From: Herbiconiux sp. L3-i23
GTDB lineage: Bacteria; Actinomycetota; Actinomycetes; Actinomycetales; Microbacteriaceae
Length of the DNA stretch: 64,000 nucleotides
Assembly (NCBI RefSeq): GCF_023734115.1
Contig: NZ_AP025737.1
Span: 496,001 to 560,000, forward strand
Direction: 5' to 3'
Shown here: positions 35,434 to 42,707 of the stretch, piece by piece
How positions within the stretch are numbered: position 1 is the stretch's first letter
How the letters are laid out: every line of letters begins with the position of its first letter
The notes under the pieces: model-generated
Database searches by the model: none
Seen by the model: the letters and a program-made list of their open reading frames with translations, nothing else
What the model was told of the DNA's origin: nothing
Made by a program: the position numbers and the translations under genes

Positions 35434-36489
35434 ATGCGAGAAGGCGGCGAGTTCCTGCCGGGCGGGCGTCGCGCGACCATCAAAGAGGTCGCCGAGGCCG
35501 CGGGTGTCTCACGATCGACGGCCTCGCGGGCGCTGACGGGCAACGGGTACGTCGCCGAAGCCGTCAAGCTGCGGGTGCGCCAGGCGGCGAGCGACTTGGG
35601 TTATGTCGTCGACGCAATGGCTCGCAGTCTCAAGCAGCAGTCGACGCGGTCCATCGGGGTGCTCGTCTCCGATCTGCGCAACGAGTTCTACGCGAACCTC
35701 GCGGCGGGTGCCAGCCGTCAGGCCACTCGGCTCGGCTACACGATGATGCTCATCGACCACCAGGGCATCCCCGAGGACGAGCTGGCGGCGGCCGAGGCGC
35801 TCGTCGCGCTGCGCGTCGCGGGAGTGGTGGCGACCCCGGTGTCGGCGGATGCGACCGAATTCCTGCTGCGGCAGCGCATCCCCGTCGTCGAGGTCGACCG
35901 CCGGTTCTCCGACGGCGCCTGCGACGCCGTTGTGATCGACAACCGCAGCGCCGCCCGGTCGATGACGAAGCAGCTGATCGAACAGGGCCACCGTCGCATC
36001 GCGCTCCTCATCGACGAGGAGGACTGGACGACCGGACGCGAGCGCCGCGAGGGCTACGCCGACGCGCTCGAAGCGGCCGGCATCGCGCAGGACCGGAAGC
36101 TCGTCGTGCCGACCGGGTGGGACGTCGCCGACGCCCTCGAGGTCGCGCGCGAACTGCTCGCCTCGTCCGAGCGGCCCACGGCGGTGTTCGCGGCGAACAA
36201 CGTGCTCGCCGAGGGTGTCTGGCGTGCCGCGTCGTCGCTCGGGATGCGCATCCCCGACGACCTCAGCCTCGTCGCCTTCGACGACGTTCCCTGGATGAGC
36301 ATGGTGACTCCCGGCGTCACCGCCGTCGACCAGGACGCCGCGGCGATGGGACGCACGGCCGTGCAGACGCTGCTCGACCGCATCGCCGATCCCGCCGGCG
36401 GAACGAAGACGGTCGTCCTCTCGGCGTCGATCAACCAGCGCGGCTCCACGGCGACTCCCGCGGAGGTCGCGGCTCCTCTCGCCGACTGA
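35434..36489 (+). CDS. LacI-family transcription repressor
   Basis: 351 residues from the ATG at 35434. The DNA-binding HTH is ATIKEVAEAAGVSRSTASRA followed by the hinge-helix segment VKLRVRQAASDLGYVVDAMA. The periplasmic-binding-like sensor domain has RSIGVLVSDLRNEFYANLAA, then the ligand-pocket loops and LSLVAFDDVPWMSMVTPGVT near the end. It is in one operon with the GH and MBL genes. It is the obvious candidate to bind the palindromes at 26963, 31610 and 38115. Sugar ligand unknown. Confidence 0.92.
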   Translation: MREGGEFLPGGRRATIKEVAEAAGVSRSTASRALTGNGYVAEAVKLRVRQAASDLGYVVDAMARSLKQQSTRSIGVLVSDLRNEFYANLAAGASRQATRLGYTMMLIDHQGIPEDELAAAEALVALRVAGVVATPVSADATEFLLRQRIPVVEVDRRFSDGACDAVVIDNRSAARSMTKQLIEQGHRRIALLIDEEDWTTGRERREGYADALEAAGIAQDRKLVVPTGWDVADALEVARELLASSERPTAVFAANNVLAEGVWRAASSLGMRIPDDLSLVAFDDVPWMSMVTPGVTAVDQDAAAMGRTAVQTLLDRIADPAGGTKTVVLSASINQRGSTATPAEVAAPLAD

Positions 36490-36556
36490 GTCCTCGCGCG
36501 GCCGGAGTCCGCGGCAGTCGCGCCGGATCGTCCAGACAGCGCGGACCTTCTGCCCG

Positions 36557-36562
36557 TATCCT
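36557..36562 (+). promoter_or_regulatory. Putative -10 box (TATCCT) giving a leaderless photolyase mRNA
   Basis: TATCCT fits TANNNT and is 8 bases before the GTG at 36570; the start codon would be the first transcribed base. A CAGACA 18 bases upstream is a poor -35 box. Confidence 0.5.
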
Positions 36563-36569
36563 CGCGCGA

Positions 36570-38042
36570 GTGGCGACCCCTCGAACGCGCTGGCTCTTCG
36601 CCGGTCAGCTCGGACCGCTCTTCGACGACGGCGGGCCCATCCTTCTCGTCGAGGCCCGATCGGTGTTCGCGCGTCGGCCGATGCACCGCGCGAAGGCGCA
36701 CCTCATCCTGTCGGCGATGCGGCATCGGGTGCGCGAGCTCGGCGACCGGGTCGAGTATCGCCAGGTCGACCGGTTCGACGAGGTCGTCGACGGCCGCGAC
36801 GATCTCGAGGTGATCGATCCGACATCATGGGCGGCCCGCCGCTTCGTGCGCGAGCGCGGGATGCGGGTGCTGCCGAGCCGGGGCTTCATCACGAGCGAGG
36901 CCGACTTCCGCGACTGGGCCGACTCGCGCGGCGGCAAGCGGCTGCTGATGGAGGACTTCTACCGCACGGTCCGCGAGCGCACGGGGTTGCTCATGGAGGG
37001 CGCTGCTCCGGTCGGCGGACAGTGGAACTACGACCACGACAACCGCGAGCCGCCGCCGAAGGGCGCTGCGCGACTCGGGCTGCCCGACCCGTGGTGGCCG
37101 GTCGAGGACGACATCGACGAGCAGGCACGGGCCGACCTCGACCGGTGGGAGCGCGACGGGCTGATCACCCTCGTGGGCGACGACGGTCCGCGCCGGTTCG
37201 CTGCGACGGCCGACGAGGCGAGGCGCGCCCTCGACGACTTCGTCGAGTCGCGCTTGATGGACTTCGGGCCGTTCGAGGACGCGACGCTGTCGGGCGACTG
37301 GACGATGGCGCACTCGCTGCTCAGCGCTCCGATGAACCTCGGCCTGCTCGACCCCAGGATCGTCGTCGACGAGGCGGTCGCGGCCTACGACCGCGGAGAT
37401 GCACCCTTGAGCAGCGTCGAAGGCTTCGTCCGCCAGATCGCGGGCTGGCGCGACTACATGTGGCACCTCTACTGGTACCTCGGCGAGTCGTACCCGACCG
37501 ATCACAACGCGCTCGAGGCGACCGAGCCGCTGCCCGAGGCGTTCGTGCAGCTCGACCCCGACCGCATCGAGGCCAACTGCCTGAGCGAGACCGTCGACGG
37601 GCTGCGCAGGCACGGCTGGGCGCACCACATCCAGCGCCTGATGGTGCTCGGCAACTGGTCGCTGCAGCGCGGCTACGACCCGCTCGAGCTCAACCACTGG
37701 TTCACGGGCATGTTCGTGGACGGCACCCCATGGGTGATGCCCGCCAACGTGATCGGCATGTCGCAGCACGCCGACGGGGGCATCGTCGCGACGAAGCCGT
37801 ACGCCGCGGGCGGCGCCTACATCAATCGCATGTCGGACTACTGCGGCGGCTGCCGGTTCGACCCGAAGGTCCGCCTGGGCGAGAACGCCTGCCCGTTCAC
37901 GGCCGGCTACTGGGCCTTCCTCGACCGCAACCAGCAGAGGCTGGCCGGCAACAGCAGGATGCGTCGCCCGCTCGCCGGACTGCGGGGCCTTTCCGACCTC
38001 GAGGTCGTCGTCGACCAGGAGCGTCGGCGGGACACGTGGTGA
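36570..38042 (+). CDS. phrB: FeS-type bacterial cryptochrome/photolyase (6-4 photolyase-like)
   Basis: 490 residues from the GTG at 36570. The four cysteines C337, C425, C428 and C441 have the spacing 88, 3 and 13, the same as the 4Fe-4S ligands of PhrB from Agrobacterium (C350, C438, C441, C454), in ANCLSE, DYCGGC and ENACPF. RWLFAGQLGPLF and FLDRNQQRL fit the first and last parts of the family. These enzymes repair (6-4) photoproducts or act as light sensors using FAD, lumazine and an iron-sulfur cluster. It stands between two sugar genes, with its own promoter, and is likely unrelated to them. Confidence 0.9.
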   Translation: MATPRTRWLFAGQLGPLFDDGGPILLVEARSVFARRPMHRAKAHLILSAMRHRVRELGDRVEYRQVDRFDEVVDGRDDLEVIDPTSWAARRFVRERGMRVLPSRGFITSEADFRDWADSRGGKRLLMEDFYRTVRERTGLLMEGAAPVGGQWNYDHDNREPPPKGAARLGLPDPWWPVEDDIDEQARADLDRWERDGLITLVGDDGPRRFAATADEARRALDDFVESRLMDFGPFEDATLSGDWTMAHSLLSAPMNLGLLDPRIVVDEAVAAYDRGDAPLSSVEGFVRQIAGWRDYMWHLYWYLGESYPTDHNALEATEPLPEAFVQLDPDRIEANCLSETVDGLRRHGWAHHIQRLMVLGNWSLQRGYDPLELNHWFTGMFVDGTPWVMPANVIGMSQHADGGIVATKPYAAGGAYINRMSDYCGGCRFDPKVRLGENACPFTAGYWAFLDRNQQRLAGNSRMRRPLAGLRGLSDLEVVVDQERRRDTW

Positions 38043-38082
38043 CGGCCTCGCGGATTGGGGCGCTCGGAGCGGACAGGGGTGT

Positions 38083-38132
38083 TTGACCAGCGGCACAGCA
38101 CCCGCTTATGCTTTGTGGGATCGATTCCACAG
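38083..38132 (+). promoter_or_regulatory. Promoter with LacI-type operator upstream of the ROK operon
   Basis: TTGACC (38083-38088), a 19-base spacer and TATGCT (38108-38113). Directly downstream, at the probable transcription start, is the palindrome TGTGGGATCGATTCCACA (38115-38132), with only one mismatched pair. It resembles the LacI consensus TGGGANCGNTCCCA. A repressor there would block the ROK-SIS-GH38 operon. Confidence 0.65.
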
Positions 38133-38167
38133 ATCGATCTCCCGCCAGTAGTAATTCGGAGGACTGC

Positions 38168-39196
38168 ATGGAAGCAGTGAGTCGAGCAGTCCTCGGTCTC
38201 GACATCGGTGGCACGAAACTCGCCGTCGGAGTCGTCTCTCCCGATGGTGGGGTCGCAGGGTTCCTCGTCGAGCCGACGCGCAAGCACGAGGGCTACCGCA
38301 CCGTCATCCGCCGCCTCTTCGAGATGGGGCAGCGCTCCATCGAGATCGCGCGCTCCGAGGGCGTGCTCGGTGCGGGCGAGGCCCCCGCGGTCGTCGGCAT
38401 CTCCTGCGGCGGCCCGCTCGACGCCGCCCGCGGTGTGCTCACCGGTCCGCTGCACCTGCCCGACTGGATCGACGTCCCCATCGTGGCCATGGCGGAGGAG
38501 ACGTTCGGGGTTCCCGCCGCCCTCGAGAACGACGCTACCGCGGCGGCGTACGGCGAATACTGCTTCGGCGCCGGACGCGGCACCTCGACGATGATCTACC
38601 TCACGGTGTCGACCGGGGTCGGCGGAGGGTCGGTCATCAACGGCCGCCTGCACCGCGGCGCCGCCGGCAACGGCGGAGAGTTCGGTCACATCCAGGTTCG
38701 ACCCGGCGGTCGACCGGGATACGGCAAGCGTGCCGGCACCCTCGAGGCGTACGCCTCGGGCACCGCGATCGCCCAGCGCGCCGCCGAGGCCGTCGCCGCG
38801 CTGTCGGAGGTCGGCGGAACGAGCGCTCTCAGCGCGCTCACCGTCGTCCGCGCCGAAGACGTCACCAAGGCCGCCCGTGAGGGCGACCCGCTCGCGAAGT
38901 CCATCTGGGACGAGACGACGGAGCTGCTCGCGGCGGCCATCACCGACCTCGTCAACATCCTCGAACCCGACCTCGTCGTGCTCGGCGGCGGCGTGACCCG
39001 CGCCGGAGACATGCTGCTCGATCCCGTCCGCGCCGGTGTGCTCGCCGACGCGATGCCGCCGGCGGCCGCCGCCGTGCGCATCGAGCTCGCCCAGCTCGGC
39101 GACACGGTCGGCGTCGTCGGCGCCGGCGCAATCGCCCTCGACCACCAGAGCCGAATCGGCTTCCGCCCTCCCACTCCCTTGGATGCGCATGTCTGA
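38168..39196 (+). CDS. ROK family protein (sugar kinase type)
   Basis: 342 residues from the ATG at 38168 behind GGAGG. LDIGGTKLAVGVVSPDGGV is the ATP-binding start, and LENDATAAAYGEYCFGAGRG and STGVGGGSVINGRLHRGAAG are the catalytic loops. No winged HTH is present, so it is a kinase-type rather than repressor-type ROK. The zinc motif of most ROK kinases (CxCGxxGCxE) is missing: the region reads RPGGRPGYGKRAGTLEAY with no cysteine. The substrate would be a hexose or N-acetyl sugar. It overlaps the SIS gene by 8 bases. Confidence 0.88.
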   Translation: MEAVSRAVLGLDIGGTKLAVGVVSPDGGVAGFLVEPTRKHEGYRTVIRRLFEMGQRSIEIARSEGVLGAGEAPAVVGISCGGPLDAARGVLTGPLHLPDWIDVPIVAMAEETFGVPAALENDATAAAYGEYCFGAGRGTSTMIYLTVSTGVGGGSVINGRLHRGAAGNGGEFGHIQVRPGGRPGYGKRAGTLEAYASGTAIAQRAAEAVAALSEVGGTSALSALTVVRAEDVTKAAREGDPLAKSIWDETTELLAAAITDLVNILEPDLVVLGGGVTRAGDMLLDPVRAGVLADAMPPAAAAVRIELAQLGDTVGVVGAGAIALDHQSRIGFRPPTPLDAHV

Positions 39197-39794
39197 CTTC
39201 ACGACCGCCGACTGGATCGACGAGCAGCTGAGCGATCACGTCGCCACCGCTCGGGCGCTCGAGGCCCTGCTGCCCACCGTGCGCGAGGTCGCCGCCCGCA
39301 TGATCCGCTCCTATGAGGAGGGCGGCATCCTTTACACCTTCGGCAACGGCGGCAGCGCGGCCGACGCCCAGCATTTCTCCGGCGAGCTGATCGGCCACTA
39401 CAAGCACGACCGTCGACCGCTGCCCGCCGTCACCCTCACCACCGACGCCACCGTGATGACGTGCATCGCGAACGACTACTCGTTCGACGACGCCTTCTCG
39501 CGGCAGATCCAGGCGCTCGCGAAGCCGGCCGACGTCGTGGTCGCCTTCACCACGAGCGGCAAGTCACCCAACGTCGTGAAAGGACTCGCGGCCGCCCGTG
39601 CGAACGGAGCGACGACCGTGCTGTTCGCCGGCGGCGACGGCGGCCCCGCGAAGGAGCACGCCGACTACAGCCTGCTCGTGCCCTCGACCACGACCCCCCG
39701 CATCCAGGAGCTGCACACCTTCATGCTGCACGTCATCAGCGAGACCCTCGACGAATGGGCCCTCGCCACCGAGGCGGCCGGGTCCGTCCGATGA
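39189..39794 (+). CDS. SIS-domain isomerase, D-sedoheptulose-7-phosphate isomerase (GmhA)-like
   Basis: 201 residues from the ATG at 39189 (MSDFTTADWIDEQLSDHV); an in-frame ATG at 39183 is equally possible. ILYTFGNGGSAADAQHFSGE is the SIS-domain Gly-Gly-Ser loop of GmhA, and PADVVVAFTTSGKSPNVVK the second substrate loop. GmhA converts sedoheptulose 7-phosphate to heptose phosphate for cell-surface sugars, but SIS proteins of this kind in sugar loci may isomerise other phosphosugars, for example mannose- or glucosamine-related ones. Tight overlap with the ROK and GH38 genes puts it in that pathway. Confidence 0.87.
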   Translation: MSDFTTADWIDEQLSDHVATARALEALLPTVREVAARMIRSYEEGGILYTFGNGGSAADAQHFSGELIGHYKHDRRPLPAVTLTTDATVMTCIANDYSFDDAFSRQIQALAKPADVVVAFTTSGKSPNVVKGLAAARANGATTVLFAGGDGGPAKEHADYSLLVPSTTTPRIQELHTFMLHVISETLDEWALATEAAGSVR

Positions 39795-42598
39795 GCGCCC
39801 CCTCCGGCGCCCGCCCCCACGGCGGCGCCCCCCTCAGCAGCGCCGACGCCGCGACCGCCGGCCGCGTGCCGGCGACCGTCGGCGGTCGCGCCCCGATCGC
39901 GAACGCTCCAGCGGGTCCGCAGCCGCGCGACATGAAGCCCGAGCCGCGGCCGCACGCGACCCCCGATCGCACCCTCTTCATGATCGGCAACGCGCACCTC
40001 GACGCGGTGTGGCTGTGGCCGTGGCAGGAGGGCTACCAGGAGGCGCGCGCCACCTTCAAGTCCGCCCTCGACCGCATGGACGAGTACCCCGACTTCGTCT
40101 TCACCTGCGACCAGATCGTGCTGCTCAGCTGGGTCGAGGAGCAGGACCCCGAGCTGTTCGCGAAGATCCAGCAGCGGGTCGCCGAGGGGCGCTGGGTGAA
40201 CACCGGCGGCTGGTGGGTCGAGCCCGACTGCAACACCCCGATGGGTGAGTCGTTCGCGCGCCAAGGGCTCTACGGGCAGCGATTCCTCGACTCCCGATTC
40301 GGCATGCCCGCGACGGTCGGACAGAACGCCGACCCGTTCGGACACAACGCGATGATCCCGCAGATCCTGCGCCTGCAGGGCATGGACAGCTACATGTTCC
40401 TGCGCCCCGGACCGCACGAGAGCGACTTCGCCGACACCATGTTCTGGTGGCAGGCGCCCGACGGCTCACGGGTGCTCGCCTACCGCATCCCGTTCGAATA
40501 CTGCAGCCCGGCCGGCAGCGTCGACGGGCAGACCGACAAGTCGCTCGGCGCCCTCGACAAGACCCTCGGCGATCTGATGGTGTTCTACGGCGTCGGCAAC
40601 CACGGTGGAGGGCCGACGAAGGCCAACATCGAATCGATCTACCGCTACGACCGCATGGGGTCATTCGGGAGGATGCAGATGGCGTCGCCGCGCCGCTACT
40701 TCGACGAGGTGCTCGCCCGGGGCGACTCGTTCCTCGACTCGCTGAACGTCCGTACCGACGACCTGCAGCACCACGCTCCCGGCTGCTACTCGGCGCACTC
40801 CGGCATCAAGCTGTGGCAGCGCCGAGCGCAGCACGCGGTGCTCACCGCCGAGCGCTGGGCCGCCGTCGCCGCCCTGGAGTTCGGAGTGCCGTACCCACGT
40901 GCCGACCTCGAGCGGGCGTGGAAGCAGATCCTGTTCAACCAGTTCCACGACATCCTCCCCGGCTCGGCTATCGAGACCGCCTACGACGACGCGCGCGATC
41001 AGCTCGGCGAGGCCGTGGCCATCGCGAAGCGCATCACGACGCTCGCGCACAACACGATCGCCCGCCGGATCGACATCCCGTTCGACGAGGCGTCGCAGCC
41101 GGTGGTCGTCTTCAATCCGCATCCCTGGCCGGTGTCGGTCGAGGTCGACATGCAGTACGGCGGCAAGCCGACCGGCGCGCACGTCGTCGACGACCGCGGC
41201 GAGCTCGTGCTCTCACAGCTCACCCAATCGGTCGCCACCACCGACGACAAGACCCGTGGCGCGATCACCTTCCGCGCCGAGGTGCCGGCGCTCGGCTACC
41301 GGCTCTACCGCATCATGCCGCACGCGAAGTCGCCCGAGACCTCGCTGCAGGTGAGCGACACGGTCATCGAGAACGACCTGGTGCGCATCGAGATCGACCC
41401 CGAGACCGGCTGGCTCTCCTCGTATCTCGACAAGCGCACCGGCGTCGACGTGCTCGCGGGCACCGACCCGTCGACGCACACGCAGGTCTGCGAGGACCCG
41501 ACCGACACGTGGGGTCACCGCGTCGTCTCGTACGCGTGGCCCGGTGAGGCCATGACGCTCGACGCGATCATCGTGCGCGAACGCGGTCCGCTGCGCTCGC
41601 GCGTGCGGATCGAGCGCTCGTGGGGCAGGTCGACCTTCGTCGAGGAGCTGGTCCTCGCGGCGGACAGCGCCATCCTGCAGGTCAACACGGTGCTCGATTG
41701 GCGCGAGCCCGCCCACCTGATGAAGCTGCGCTTCCCGGTCGGCATCGAGGACCCCGAGGCGACCTACGAGATCCCCTACGGCACGCTGCAGCGACCCGTC
41801 GACGGCGCCGAGGAGCCCGCGCAGGCGTGGGTGCACCTCGGTGGAACCGGTGCCGACGGGAAGAGCGCCGGCCTCACCGTCGTCACCTCGGGCAAGCACG
41901 GCTTCGACGTGTCGCCCGCGACCGACGAGGGCACTCCGAGCATCGGCGTCACCGCGGTTCGCAGCCCCGTCTACTCGTGGCACGACCCCCGCCTGCTGTC
42001 CGAGGAGAGCATCTACAGCTTCCAGGACCAGGGCGTGCAGCGCTTCAGCTACCGGATGATCGTCGGCAGCGACTGGCGGGCCGCGTCGCCCAGCCGGGTC
42101 GCCGCCGAGCTCGGCCAGCCGGTGCGCGCCATGCTCGAGTCGTTCCACGACGGCGAACTGCCCTCGCAGCAGTCCTTCGTCTCCGACAGCCTCGGCCAGG
42201 TGCAGATCACCGCGGTCAAGGGCAGCGAGGACGCGGTCGAGGGCTCCGGTGGCGCCGATCTGATCGTGCGCGCGGTCGAGACCATGGGGCGGCCTGCGGT
42301 CGCGACCTTCGACCTGCCGATCGTCGGCCGCACCCTGTCGCTCGAATTCGGGGCGAACCAGATCCGCACTCTCCGCATCCCCGCCGACCCGTCGGCCGAG
42401 ATCGTCGAGGTGAACCTCGTGGAGTGGCCGCTGACCGACGGCAGCGCCGAAGTGTTGCGAGGCGAACCAGACGTGTCGGGCGACCCGCTGGCGACACCGG
42501 AGATCCCGGGCGGCGAGGTGCCGACGGGTGAGTCGCTGACCCCAGCGGAACGTGCCGAAACGGGCCCCGACGACGACATCCGCGTCTCCGGCCAGTGA
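39791..42598 (+). CDS. Glycoside hydrolase family 38 alpha-mannosidase
   Basis: 935 residues. After a 60-residue Ala/Pro-rich N-terminal extension, LFMIGNAHLDAVWLWPW contains zinc ligands H69 and D71. QNADPFGHNAMIPQ carries the nucleophile D181, and NQFHDILPGSAIETAY is the later zinc-binding helix. Beta-sandwich domains with the GVDVLAG-type region make up the rest. A second ATG at 39932 (MKPEPRPHATPDRT) would remove most of the extension. No signal peptide, so it likely trims mannose from imported oligosaccharides. The start overlaps the SIS stop by ATGA. Confidence 0.93.
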   Translation: MSAPSGARPHGGAPLSSADAATAGRVPATVGGRAPIANAPAGPQPRDMKPEPRPHATPDRTLFMIGNAHLDAVWLWPWQEGYQEARATFKSALDRMDEYPDFVFTCDQIVLLSWVEEQDPELFAKIQQRVAEGRWVNTGGWWVEPDCNTPMGESFARQGLYGQRFLDSRFGMPATVGQNADPFGHNAMIPQILRLQGMDSYMFLRPGPHESDFADTMFWWQAPDGSRVLAYRIPFEYCSPAGSVDGQTDKSLGALDKTLGDLMVFYGVGNHGGGPTKANIESIYRYDRMGSFGRMQMASPRRYFDEVLARGDSFLDSLNVRTDDLQHHAPGCYSAHSGIKLWQRRAQHAVLTAERWAAVAALEFGVPYPRADLERAWKQILFNQFHDILPGSAIETAYDDARDQLGEAVAIAKRITTLAHNTIARRIDIPFDEASQPVVVFNPHPWPVSVEVDMQYGGKPTGAHVVDDRGELVLSQLTQSVATTDDKTRGAITFRAEVPALGYRLYRIMPHAKSPETSLQVSDTVIENDLVRIEIDPETGWLSSYLDKRTGVDVLAGTDPSTHTQVCEDPTDTWGHRVVSYAWPGEAMTLDAIIVRERGPLRSRVRIERSWGRSTFVEELVLAADSAILQVNTVLDWREPAHLMKLRFPVGIEDPEATYEIPYGTLQRPVDGAEEPAQAWVHLGGTGADGKSAGLTVVTSGKHGFDVSPATDEGTPSIGVTAVRSPVYSWHDPRLLSEESIYSFQDQGVQRFSYRMIVGSDWRAASPSRVAAELGQPVRAMLESFHDGELPSQQSFVSDSLGQVQITAVKGSEDAVEGSGGADLIVRAVETMGRPAVATFDLPIVGRTLSLEFGANQIRTLRIPADPSAEIVEVNLVEWPLTDGSAEVLRGEPDVSGDPLATPEIPGGEVPTGESLTPAERAETGPDDDIRVSGQ

Positions 42599-42613
42599 CG
42601 CCGCCCGCCGTGC

Positions 42614-42701
42614 CTGAGCAAATGCAGGAGATTTTCACGAGATGAGCCCGATAAGCCCCGAAAACGAGGCTCGGGAGTCAAAATCTCCTGCATTTGGTCA
42701 G
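42614..42701. repeat. Extragenic palindrome, family 2 (second copy)
   Basis: CTGAGCAAATGCAGGAGATTTT (arm 42614-42635) pairs with a 22-base right arm ending at 42701, 21 of 22 matched. The arm shares AATGCAGGAG and the TGACC-type end with the palindrome at 21573-21660. It separates the GH38 gene from the next one. Confidence 0.85.
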
Positions 42702-42707
42702 AGACAC

